64,000 nucleotides of DNA from positions 62,001 to 126,000 of the forward strand of contig JAECUM010000834.1 in the NCBI GenBank assembly GCA_016617855.1, read 5' to 3'. Below are positions 10,224 to 21,300 of the stretch, one piece after another. Each line of letters begins with the position of its first letter. The first letter of the stretch is position 1. Below the pieces are notes generated by a model. The model was not told the origin of the DNA. It did not search any database and was given only the letters and a program-made list of their open reading frames with translations. The stretch comes from Megalonaias nervosa. Taxonomy: Eukaryota; Mollusca; Bivalvia; Unionida; Unionidae. The position numbers and the translations under genes are program-made.

Positions 10224-10556
10224 TCATCTTACTGTGAGAACTAAAATAACAGACATCTTACTGTGAGAACTAAAATCGTTGACATCTTACTGTGAGTTCT
10301 AGTCATAGACATCTTACCATGAGATCTAAAATCACAAAAATCTTACTGTGAGATCCTAAATCATGGGCATCTTAATATGAGAACTAAAATCATAGGCATC
10401 TTAATAAGAGATCATAATTCATAAACATTTTACACTGAGATCCTAAATCATAGACACCTTAATAAGAGATATAAAATCATAGGCATCTTACTATGAGATG
10501 TTAAGTCCTAAACATCTTACAGTGAGATCTAACCATGAGAGCTAATATCACAGACA
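10224..10556. repeat. Degenerate minisatellite, about 30-bp unit, about 11 copies
   Basis: The consensus CATCTTACTGTGAGAACTAA plus AATCATAGA is unrelated in sequence to the array that ends 24 bases before. Confidence 0.85.
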
Positions 10557-11107
10557 TTGAAAAAATACAAAACAGCCTCAAAAATACATAAAAATTGTGA
10601 TTAAATTATATGAAAAGAGTTTGAGTTTTGCACACACAAAAAACTGATGCACATTTCTTAATAGCAGAGTTCATTTATCATGAAATGGCTGTTGATGTCT
10701 AATAAATATAATACATTTGTCAGTTCTGTCACACAGATGATTGTGACCAAAGGAAATGAATCACCAATATTGTTTACACTATGCAATTATCAATTATGAT
10801 TTGTAACCCCTCATGCTTACACTATGCAGCTATTTCAGAGAGTTATAACTCTTGATATTTACTCTATGTGATATCTGTCACAAACAGTTGTAACCCCTGA
10901 GTACAAAAAGGAGGACGACATGGAGCTGAAGGGATCAGATTTTTGGTAATGATAACACATAATTCTAATTAAGCATGACGAGTTTAAAAAAAAGATATGA
11001 GTTAGCTTTGTTATCCTCCCTATGCATAAGATCTATTAAAATACAAGTCATGTTTTGTTTCTCATGTTGAGTTAAAGAATAACTGGTTCCTGGTTCAATT
11101 CTGGGAA
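10557..11107. other. No gene; short 'ACTATGCA' direct repeats
   Basis: Weak repetition of 'TTTACACTATGCA' occurs near 10770-10830, as do 'gttgtaacccctgag'-like phrases. No coding signal was found. Confidence 0.35.
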
Positions 11108-11805
11108 GACATTGGATTGTCTATATCTCATTGTTAAGACACCAGATTGCCTATATCTCAGTGTTATGACATTGGATTGTCTATATCTCAGGGTTAATAC
11201 CTTAGATTGTATTTATCTCAGTGTTAAGACATTTGATTGTCTATATCTCAGTGTTACAACATTGGATTGTCTATTTCTAAGTGTTAAGACATTGGATTGT
11301 GTATATCTCAGTGTTATAACATTGGATTGTCTTTATCTCAGTATTAAGATGGATTGTCTATATCTCAGTGTTAAGACATTGGATTGTCCATATCTCAATA
11401 TTAAGACATTGGATTGTCTGTATCTCAGTGTTACAACATTGGATTATCTATATCTTTATGTTACAATAATGGATTGTCTATATCTCAGTGTTAAGACATT
11501 GGATTGTGTATATCTCAGTGTTACAACATTGGATTGTCCATATATCAGTATTAGGACATTGGATTGCACATATCTCAATGTTAAGAGATTGGATTGCCTA
11601 TATCTCAGTATTAAGACATTGGATTGTCTATATCTTTGTGTTACAACATTGGATTGTCTAAATCTCAGTGTTTAAGACATTGGATTGTGTATATCTCAGT
11701 GTTATAACATTGGATTGTCTATATTTCAGTATTAAGACTTTGAATTGCCCATATCTCAATGTTAAGACATTGGATTGTCAATATCTCAGTGTTACAACAT
11801 TGGAT

Positions 11806-11810
<5 letters not shown>
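11108..11810. repeat. 30-bp minisatellite, about 23 copies
   Basis: The unit is GACATTGGATTGTCTATATC then TCAGTGTTAA. Exact 30-bp periodicity gives a 187-codon + strand frame (11112-11675) made of TLDCLYLSVK-type repeats. An indel near 11670 shifts the frame while the repeat continues. The alternation GTTAAGACA / GTTACAACA / GTTATAACA suggests subfamilies of units. The peptide repeat is judged a by-product. Confidence 0.95.

Positions 11811-11879
<69 letters not shown>
11810..11879. repeat. (TA)n microsatellite, about 70 bp
   Basis: An uninterrupted TA run starts inside the last 'TCTATAT' of the preceding minisatellite, which suggests that unit seeded the expansion. Confidence 0.95.
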
Positions 11880-11881
<2 letters not shown>

Positions 11882-12030
11882 TTATACCTGTTCTAGTTGC
11901 ACTGTTGCTGCACACTAACATCACATACATCATGTAAAATACAAAATCTGTTCTTGCCTCCTTGAATGAGAACTTTTCTCCTAAGTGTTACCTGGTTGGA
12001 CCTTGAGTTCTGGCCACCATAGAGTGCTAT

Positions 12031-12220
12031 AGTATTCATTCAGTATTCATATAGTATACCATTCAGTATTCATAGTACTCATTAAATATTCATATAGTAT
12101 ACATTAGTATTCATATAGTATACATTCACTATTCATAGTACTCATTCAGTATTCATATAGTATACCATTCAGTATTCATAGTACTCATTCAGCATTCATA
12201 TAGTATACCATTCAGTATAG
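12031..12220. repeat. Minisatellite of CATTCAGTATTCATA units, about 44-bp higher period
   Basis: Two alternating half-units, ATTCAGTATTCATAGTACTC and ATTCAGTATTCATATAGTAT, are arranged as a period of about 44 bp. 'GCCACCAT..GTGCT' flanks both ends (about 12013 and 12219), so the array sits between duplicated flank segments. Confidence 0.85.
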
Positions 12221-12567
12221 CCACCATAATGTGCTGTAGGAGAACAGTTCCATTTGGAGAAGACAATAATAGAATTATACATCCAGGTTGAGCTATGACT
12301 TTACAATGATAATGGCAAGTATGAACCTGGAAAACTCATGGATGATGCATTTGCAATACAAAGAGTGAATTATGTTGTATGGTGTAATCAAACCTTGCAA
12401 AAGAAATATAGACAAATATGAATTTCTGTACTTGTAGTGAAATAACAATTTCATTGTATTAACTGTGTTTAAATATTGACCACCCAGAAAAGGACAATGA
12501 TAGTTTTTTCACTCAAGCTAATAGACATAGATAACATTCTGACCAAAGAATTTCATTCACTATATTG
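12221..12567. other. No feature seen
   Basis: Unstructured AT-rich sequence between the minisatellite and the SINE-like head. Confidence 0.35.
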
Positions 12568-12660
12568 TCAATTGGTTGGTCCAGTGGTAACCATAACAAG
12601 TTGTCACAGAGAAGTACCAGGTTCAAATCCCACATTGTATTTTTGTCTTCACCACTGGGA
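12568..12660 (+). mobile_element. Possible tRNA-derived SINE fragment of a different family
   Basis: It has a box A-like TTGGTCCAGTGGTAACC and a box B GGTTCAAATCC (12620-12630) at tRNA-like spacing. The body differs from the three CA-tailed SINEs, so this would be another family or a tRNA pseudogene. No acceptor-stem pairing was verified. Confidence 0.35.
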
Positions 12661-12812
12661 AAGAAAAATAAATTACTGCTGATATTTTCTGTGCACAGAA
12701 CACAGCTGAAGATGAACAGTACACCACCTACATTGCTGTAAGGTATCTTCATTTTTAATACATTTGCTACTTTAGATAGTTGACAGATTAGATAATAAAT
12801 TCACTATTCATT

Positions 12813-14885
12813 AGCAGATTTATGATGCCGCTAAGAAGAATGTCACAAAACATAGTCCATGCAGCGAAATCAGCCCACTACAGTACTAAGAAAGTTCCAG
12901 CTGCAAAGAGCTATTTGAGATTACTAACAAGCTAATGTCAAGGAACAAATGTACACCACTTCCAGCTACCTTCTCTCTAGTCGACCTTCCGGACCCGTTT
13001 GCAAATGTCTTCTGTGACAAAGTACAAACTATCAGAGATAAACTTGACAACACAATTTCAGTTGACTTGTCGTCACCATACAGTTGCGATACAGAATTTC
13101 AGTGGCAACCGTTAGCAGCATTTGAACCTGTCTTTATGGATTTAGTATGTACAATCGTGATGAAGAGTTGACCAAAGTCATGTGAACTTGATCCGATTCC
13201 GACGTCACTGCTGCTAGAGTCCATTGGATCCAATATTGCCTTCATTAACTGATGTTATTAATACCTCTCTCTCATCTGGGGAATTCCCATCATTTTACAA
13301 AACTGCCATTGTAAAGCCTCTGCTGAAGAAACCAACACTCAACCATAATGATTTAAAGAACTACCACCCAGTTTCTAATCTCATGTCAAAAATCTTACAA
13401 AAAGTCGTTCTATCCCAACTTGTATTTCATCTGAATTCAAACAGTCTTTTTAGCAATGTACAGTCTGCATATTGCCCTTGCCACAGTACTGAAACTACTC
13501 TTCTGAAAGTAGTCAATGACCTTCTCTTTGCTTTGGATAGCGGAAAGATTACAGTCCTCACTCTTCTTGACTTGTCTGCAGCATTTGACACTATAGACCA
13601 TGATATATTACTTCACCGTCTCCAGCATGTATTTGGCATTCATGACACGGCCTTACTATGGTTCAAGTCCTACTTGGTCAACAGGACACAAATTGTGTCC
13701 GCAAATGGAAAACACTCCAGCCCAGTTGATCTATGCTGTGGTGTTTCACAGGGGTCTGTTCTTGGACCTGTTCTCTTCATTCTATACACTCAGCCACTCT
13801 CAGGTGTCATAGATCATCATCCAGTGTCTCACCAATTGTATGCTGATGACACCCAAATATACAAATCTAGCCATCCAACTGAAGTTGAAGTTACCATCCA
13901 AGGCATAGAGAGGTGCATTTCTGATGTGAAATCATGGATGACATGTAACAAGCTGCAGATGAATGATGATAAAACTGAAGCCATCCTGATTACAACACAA
14001 AGACTTTCTCATTCACATTCTTTACCTCAGACAATAAATATCAGCAACACCAACATTAAATTCACACAGTCAGTACAAAACCTCGGTGTTACTCTTGACA
14101 GTACTCTCTCATTGCACCAACATGTCATGAACATATGCAAGGCTGCATATCTTGAGCTGAGATGCATTAGCTCCATTCGCAAGTATCTTTCAGTTGATGC
14201 CACTAAGACACTTGTGTGTTCCTTAGTACTTTCAAGACTGGACTATTGTAACTCAATTCTGTCTGGTTCGTCTCAATATCTACTCCAGAAACTTCAAAAA
14301 GTTCAAAACACAGCTTCTCAGATCATCCTTAGAGTACCACGATCAGAGCACGCCTCTCCCCTGCTCTCTACCCTACACTGGCTATCCATACGATCCAGAA
14401 TTAAACACAAAATTTGTTCTCTGTGCTACATTTCACTGACGGGCTCCAGTCCAACATACCTATCTGACCTCACCCATGTGTACACACCTGCAAGATACTT
14501 ACGCTCCTCTTCTGACACTGTATTCTCATTATTCCCACTATGAAAATGAAATCATATGGACAACGCTCTTTTGCATACCAGGGCCCAGCAACGTGGAACG
14601 AATTGCCCACTGCACTTAGACACAAAGACACAGTGATCTCATTCAAGAGTGCTCTTAAAACTCACCTATTTCAATTGCATGAACATACTTAAAGACCTAA
14701 TAATGTATCCTTACCTTAAATATTTACAGCATGTTTTCTGTTTCTAATTTTGTTGTGTTTGTTTTTATTTTTGTAATCATATCATTATATATGTTTTTTA
14801 AGTGTTGTTAAATGTTGTAAAGCGCATACAGCTTCTAAAGATTAGGCACTATACAAAGTCCTCATTATTATTATTATTATTATTA
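12813..14885 (+). mobile_element. 5'-truncated L2/CR1-like non-LTR retrotransposon, copy 1
   Basis: The element covers the end of the endonuclease-RT linker, the reverse transcriptase, a 3' UTR with 'TGTAAAGCGC' and 'AGGCACTATACAAAGTCCTC', and an (ATT)n tail. The endonuclease is missing, as is usual for 5'-truncated insertions. The same 3' end occurs inverted at 27427. The tail with a short ATT repeat and 'GGCRCTATA' is typical of the L2 group. No target duplication was identified. Confidence 0.85.
12935..14692 (+). pseudogene. Reverse transcriptase of L2/CR1-like element (frameshifted)
   Basis: This is an RT for target-primed reverse transcription of a LINE. Recognisable blocks in order are FANVFCDKVQTIRDKLD (linker), KSCELDPIPTSLLLE (about 13170-13215), SAAFDTIDHDILLHRL (the fingers/palm block), LCCGVSQGSVLGPVLF and the catalytic YADD (13839-13850), then thumb motifs SRLDYCNSIL and LHWLSIRSRIKHK. 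The frame changes near 13171. Six bases encoding PF after SNL are absent relative to copy 2, and one C is missing between 14519 and 14520, after which the true C-terminus continues in another frame to TAA at 14690-14692. It is therefore inactive. Confidence 0.9.
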
Positions 14886-16639
14886 CTACACCAAAGAGTC
14901 TTCCAAAATCAGGTCTGTAAAGGGACGGAAATTATGTTAATAAAACAATGTCCCTGACTTTTTTCAGTTACAAGTAGGACAAGCTCTCAAAAGATTCTTT
15001 TTACTAAAATCTTACTTTCATTATCAACCAATCAGGGACAGTCAAACCATGTATACTCTATTTTATCTTCACTGATTTATAGTATGGTTCTCGTTCTTTC
15101 ATATCTGTAGTAGTGTGAGTCCTTCAACAACTCTCAGTGGTTGTATGCCTTTTTTGACCATGCTGACTGGACACACTGTAAGATAATGTTCAAGTAACAG
15201 AAATACCATGGGATAACCTGATACCAATAAAATCAAATAAAATGGTCAAGTTATCTCCCCTGCAGGGATGCTGCCAGGATTTCAGGATTTAATCTAAGTT
15301 TTGTGTGTGTGTGATCTTCAACGAGGAAGTGGTGGCGGGAGTAATAGCCATTGTTAAATATCTCCCTAACACTTAAATGTCTGTCACTCTTTCTTACTGT
15401 TCCACTCTGTTAAGGCTCTACTGAAATCAAAATACTCAAAGAGATGTCATCTCTAGTTGTATAGCGATTATTACTGTGATGTCATTGGGCATGGTCACAT
15501 GGTTGTGGTGGGGTCTTGGTTGGGATGGCAGAAGGACCATAGGCTTACTCCATATTTGACAGCTAATTACAATGTTGTCAAAAGGTTTAAATTTTTCTAA
15601 CAATTCAGTTGGACTCCAATTATATACTTGATTCCTAGTCAATGAACAGGTTCTAAAACTGATGTGTTTATTTAGGAGCCATGTTCCTCCATCACATTGA
15701 AGATCTAAATATACCAAAGGTGAAATTGGAACAGTTGCATCCTAAATTACTATCATGGCTACTTTAAATGTTATTTAATGTGAGACTTTAATGCCAGAAC
15801 TCTAGGCTTCAGTGAGTTTTGGGTTAAAAAATGAATTTCTTCTCAAACAACTCAATTTGGTGCTGATTACATTGTTTTTTAATGATACTGAGAATTCTTG
15901 ATGTGTAAAAATTGCACAAGAAATGAACAACATCAGATCAGGAAATTAATACCACTTGGGAAAAACTGATAGGAATATGCAGAAATAATAATAATATTAT
16001 TTAAATGGAATATGTGGTTACAATACGAGTGCTGGTTCTAAAACTTTGCAAAATACATCTCGTACAACTATTCTGTTGTTTCTAACAACACTCTGTAATA
16101 TGGTAATAATTTTTGCACACATGAAGTTGACCCACTTCATACTTTAGTCCTTTGCTAACTAAGAGTTTTAGATTTTACAACAAAACTAAGCACATTTTAC
16201 CTTTTGACAATAATACATGATCACAAATATTTAGATCATAAGAAAATAGAAGTTACAATTTTATTAAAAGTATTGGTACCAGTAAAACTAAAGGAGATGG
16301 TAAAAAAGAATCAGGATGAACAGATTAGTAGTGTAGTAAAGAATCCATATATCAGAATGACATCAAGTATTTTTTCATCAATTTCATCATTTGTTAATGA
16401 AACTGCTTCAAAATGGTGTGTACTGGATAATAGTAATCCAATTTGTAATACAAATACCAAATGATGGCTTGGAACTAAGTGCCAAAAGGTCAGCAGAAAA
16501 TATCAACATCCTCAAAATATACATAGGAATAACCAAACACAAACTGGACAAATTTTGTCCATTTGCTTTGAGTTTACACATTTCAGTCAGTTTCTTATGT
16601 TTAATGTCATTCAGTTTTTGCACATAGAGAGCACGTACT
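14886..16639. other. No gene recognised
   Basis: AT-rich sequence. A - strand frame at 15436-15717 and + strand frames at 16204-16627 show no family resemblance. No TOP3A exon was found. A 'CAATCAGGGACA' phrase near 15040 recalls the 2382-2892 minisatellite. Confidence 0.35.
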
Positions 16640-17360
16640 TCATTTGGTAATACATCTGCATGATATGAAAGTTAGTCTCGTTATTCTTTTGTTGCCATAG
16701 TGGTTCTGCCAACTAGAGATGTACACACACTTAATTATGTTGTATGGGGATTCTCTGATGTTCCCTATGAGCATTAATCTGTTGATTGTTTCTGAATTTA
16801 ATATGATCCTCCTCCTCTGTGTACGAATATTATTCTGTGCTGAGAACTCCCTTTCATTGCCTGCTGTCTGAAACACATATGCATAACTAGCTTGAACAAG
16901 TTACTATCCTTTATGGTTGTGCAATTTTCAACACCTCACAGGTATGGCCCATGGATATTCTTTCTTTGATATCTCTGTTCCAAAAAGAAACATTTTCACT
17001 AACATGAACTCTGCCAAAGATTCATTTCCTTGAATCGGTGCTTTGCTGCCTCTTATGCCAGATTTTTTTTCTCTTCCATAATGCTGTATAAGGGTTTTAA
17101 GTCCAACATTCCCATAGTCTGCTTGTTTAGACATGGGTATCTTGAATAAATATAACCGGCATCCTGTTCAACCAACACATACATCATACTCGCACTCAAC
17201 ATCAATTTTGGGCTCAAAATCACACACTGGTATTTCCAGTGACATTTTCCCAATGTCCAGCAGACTGATATACATGAAATTCATTGTCGTTATAGCTATC
17301 ACCAGCCAGTATTTGCCGACTGAAAACGTCTGACAACAAACTCCGTTGTGATTCAGCCAT
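16640..17360 (-). pseudogene. Internally deleted hAT-like transposase relic
   Basis: Read on the - strand, an ATG (17358-17360, context ACCAAAATGG) starts MAESQRSLLSDVFSRQ. After frame changes there follow a block KQADYGNVGLKTLIQHYGRE, resembling the degenerate zinc-finger segment of hAT-like proteins ('GN.G...L..H'), and then an ESLAEF.LVKMFLF segment. Near 16875-16780 comes NEREFSAQNNIRTQRRR, then ILNSETINRLMLI. This is the hAT C-terminal dimerisation motif (ER.FS....I.T..R..L...T...LM). The catalytic middle is missing, so it is a deletion derivative with several stops. Exact ends and terminal repeats were not found. The family call rests on motifs recalled from memory. Confidence 0.6.
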
Positions 17361-17479
17361 TTTGGTTTCCTGTGTGACCCTTATTTGAAACACGCATATG
17401 TAAAACTTTGATGATAAAAGTAAGGTTAAAACTACCATAAAATGCTTGTTTCAGGGCCCAATGAATGAATCAAATTTAG

Positions 17480-17790
17480 TTTAACAGCCATTGATGTCGA
17501 ACCGAAGTATCCAGCTATTTTAACGTTTGCCTTCCTGAATCTGGATGTCGCATGAAACGCTGCGATACTGCTACTGGCAGCGCGAATTACGTCGCTAAAT
17601 GCACTTTTAAAGTTAATAGTTGAATAAAATTGCATATTGCGCAAAGCACGTTTTATATCCGTGACATTGACGTAATTTGCGGAACGCGTATCACTGTTTT
17701 AAAAGTACGCGAATTCGTAAAAATTTAGTGCACTCGCGTGTACTGGCATCATTTTCTTACCCAACATTTTATTCACGTTAGACTGCTAGG
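17480..17790. other. CpG-rich patch beside the hAT relic
   Basis: CpG dinucleotides (GTCGCTAAAT, TGACGTAATT, GCGGAACGCG, ACGCGAATTCG, CACTCGCGTG) are dense here while the rest of the window is CpG-poor. The patch lies upstream of the hAT ATG on the - strand, so it may be the element's promoter or 5' UTR, or a host regulatory patch that has escaped CpG decay. Confidence 0.4.
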
Positions 17791-18309
17791 AGGGGGTTAG
17801 ATGCGATTTTAAATATATATTCGTTTGGTTTCTTTTATGACAACCCCACCAGCGATTTCTCATTTTGTTAACACAACCCACAACAGAAGTGATTTTCCTA
17901 ATCAACCTTCCACTGTCATAATCAAAATAGTTCGAAACACAACTTCCTACAGAAGTTTTCTTGAAGTGCCGTCCCTGGGGGGATATTTTGCTAGAACAGC
18001 CCTTATTAAGATGAAATCAATATTCCACAACAGAAAGCCTGTGTGGCTGATTTATGGTATGTGATAAATTGCTTATGATTTCCCAAGGTATCTTGTACTT
18101 TTCACTGACTTTGTCATTTTCTTTCACATGACAGATAAATTGTAAAAGAAATAAGTATATACTTTTACAGTTTTCAAAAGAATATAAATGTGTTCCTGTC
18201 TGCTGTGTTAATTTAAATAATGCATTATCAAGCTAGTTTTATACAGGCAAATTTTAAGAGAGGAACTTATTTTTAAACAGCTTATGTAACTTTGAACATT
18301 GTATTTCAG
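17791..18309. other. Intron upstream of the first TOP3A exon seen
   Basis: AT-rich sequence. The frame at 17825-18064 has no recognised homology. It ends with the acceptor TTGTATTTCAG. Confidence 0.45.
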
Positions 18310-18384
18310 AACCCATCTGCCTCTGTGATAGATGTTCAAAGTAAGAATAAAAGCAAATGGAGGCCACAAGCCCTTGACACAGTG
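18310..18384 (+). CDS. TOP3A: TOP3A exon: KSKWRPQALDTV block
   Basis: Acceptor TTGTATTTCAG and donor GTG|GTAAGC bracket 25 codons in phase 0, reading NPSASVIDVQSKNKSKWRPQ then ALDTV. This is the highly conserved segment that precedes the active-site domain in eukaryotic TOP3A. The preceding exon, which should end near a CLVLYQLC-like sequence in relatives, was not found upstream in the window. Confidence 0.93.
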
Positions 18385-21300
18385 GTAAGCAGTAGAAGCT
18401 CACATATATTGATGTTTGACTTTGGCACTATTAACATAAAGAGACATTGGGGTCAATATTACAGTTGTGTAATGCCACTGATGTTACACTTGATACAGAG
18501 ATCATGATACATGCAGTACATGTACCTTGTGTTAATTTCTCTATGGGTAATTTGTGACGGGCTTGACTGTGTCATTTCAGTATGAAAGTACCTTTTAAAC
18601 TTACTACCAGTAGAGCAACCTTCATGTGACAGAGCCAGGATCTCGAACCAACAGAATTTTTTGTCTGCATAAATTGTATGTTCTTTAAGAGGATTGAAAA
18701 CAAATTAATTTTTTATGGCCATAATATGAATTCTCTTCATAGTATAATAAATAGCAAGTTCTGAACATAATTCAGATTTAGATTCTTTATCTTCATGGCT
18801 CAGTTCAAAAAATCTTTTGGCAGGATTCACCATTGTAAATTAAAAAAGAAACAATAAAGATTCATTTACACTTGAAATAAACAGTGAAAAAATATGTGAT
18901 GTATATATGCTTTTATGAATAATTTGTCCCAACTTTAAAGTTAATTATCTTGTAATATATTTTTAATTGATATATTTTATCCAGGGATTGAACTTAATTT
19001 TGTACATGAAGACTGAAAAGTTTATGAGATACAAAAGATGCATTCCTCTGAAACACACAATGCAAATTTAGAACCTTTGATACTTGCCCGCAGACACAAA
19101 CTCTGATAACCAAGCATTGTTAAAATTGTGATGCTTCTTAGTGGGTGGTTTTTTTAGTCTTAGCATCAGGAGAAAGCATACATTTCTGCATTTTTACCAT
19201 GAATTGAACAAAAAATGTAAGAGCTGCCTTTAAATATTCCTATAGAAACATCTTGAACAATACAGTAACAATTAAACATGACCAAAAAAAATCAAAATAC
19301 TTACTCCAGTGCATCTGCCAAAATTATTTATTATGGTAGATCTCTCCATCTTCCCTCCTGCAAAGGTTGTCTGATTTTTATGAAAGGCTCATAAGTCATT
19401 GTGGCCACCTTTTATTCATTTGTAACTTACAATACCTCAGATAATATCCTGCATTTATCCTTAAACTACCCAAATTCCAACAGTACGGTAACCAGTTAAC
19501 TGCTTCTTGTTGTGCATATCTTTTGGTCTTTGACAATTCTAATGCTATTGCTTTGCCATTAATAATAATAATAATGATAATGATGATGATGATGATGATG
19601 ACTTAACAGAGTGCTTCATCTTTTTAAAAATGCTCTAAGTGCTTTACAACATCAAGTAAGTACATCAGGACAGTTTCCATACATGCAACATAAAAGCATA
19701 TGATCATGTCTCACACTAAAGAAACAAATGAAGTATTAGACAAAATAACAACATGAAACAGTATTACACAAAATAATCTAAAAACACAAAATGAGTTTAC
19801 AATACAGTTTCAATCAAAAATTACTGACAAATGGATAAATGTCAGATTTATTATTGCTGGTGGAAAAGATGTTTCTTGAATGTGAATATGGTCTTTTTGT
19901 GTTTGAGATACAGAATAATGGCACAAATGCAAGAAAATCTGATCATTTGGTCAAACTTGGATATTGGCCTAACTGGGTTTGGGTTGGATTTGTGTTTTCA
20001 TATTGAATTCATTGGAGTTTGTAAGGGAACCAGACTGAATTTATAAAAGCATTTCAGACATTTATTATGCCCTGTTTTGTTATCTAGAAATGTTGCCCAG
20101 CAAACAAAAACATGAAGGTGACATAGACATATATCCCTGTGAAAAGTTCTGGTAGTAAGCACAGATGTATATTAAGGATTCTTGGCCACTCTTGGAAAAT
20201 AAGCAGGAAAGATGGTCATAAAAATTGTGCTAATCAAACATCAAACATGATGGTTATGGAGGCCATTTTAAAAAATGTTATCACAGGGCAGTAATTAATT
20301 TGTTCTGAATGAAAATGGTACAGGTCTTGCCACAGATATATTTGCACTTTTATTGTAAAAATCCAACTTAAATTGACCTTTGGGTCAAGTCAAAAAGTTA
20401 CTGCTTACATTTACTTCATTGAGTTTTATGAATCTAATGACTTGTACATATACAAGTGAATTTTGGCCAGACTGTATTTAGTTCATTTCAGTAAATAAGT
20501 TGATACTCAGCACTCTGACATTGATTTTACGGTCAGAGGTCATGATTTGTATTTTAGCTGTACTTGCTTGTGAGCATGACAGTACCAATGTGTATGAATG
20601 GAGTCTTAGAGTAACCATGTGGTTATATTGAGACATTTTTAGTGATCTTCTATCACATAAAAGGTCAGAGTCTTGAACAAAGAATTTATACTGCACTTAT
20701 AAGTATCATGTGAACTTAAATGTAAGAAAATATTTTTGTTAACAACAATATCAGAGATAGTTTCAATATTGGTTAAAAAGAATAAAAGGAGAAAATAAAT
20801 GGACTTGCGATGGATACCTGAAAATTAGGTATTTTGGGCAAGTAGAGTGGCAGGTCATTTGAGAGACTCTAGTTATTTTTGATTCTCACATTTGAATGGC
20901 AAGACATAGTTGTTATTATGCAGGCAATGATGGCAATGGCAGTGGCATTGACAATGTTAAGGTTGTATTAATCTTATGAAAGTTGTAATTAATTTGCATT
21001 AGGTGCTGTGTTCAACTTATATGCCATATTTTCAGGTTCCATATTCTTGAGTGTTTTTCAGCACAAAACTCGGGTTCCATATTCTTGAGTGTTTTTCAGC
21101 ACAAAACTTAAGTTCACTCTGAAAGTCTGATAACTCAGACATCTTGTGACTTTAAGTAGAAGCAGAATAGAATGATAAAACTTAAATGACTTCTTTTATT
21201 CTTATTCTCACATTTAAAGTTACACAGGCATACTCCAGGTATAATAGCTGATTTTGGGGTTTTGAATTTGAGTTTCTAGCTCAAAAAGTTTTGAGATTAC

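Noticed and set aside
11112..11675. 187-codon + strand frame
   Set aside because: It consists entirely of 30-bp tandem units. The period makes it open automatically, and no start context or splice support is seen.
16204..16627. Frames that contain 'IHDHK', superficially like the TOP3A segment upstream of the first exon
   Set aside because: Only a few residues match; the following conserved segment and splice signals are absent.
18590..18660. Box B-like sequence on the - strand (GGTTCGAGATCC)
   Set aside because: A box A at the right distance and a SINE body are not convincing.
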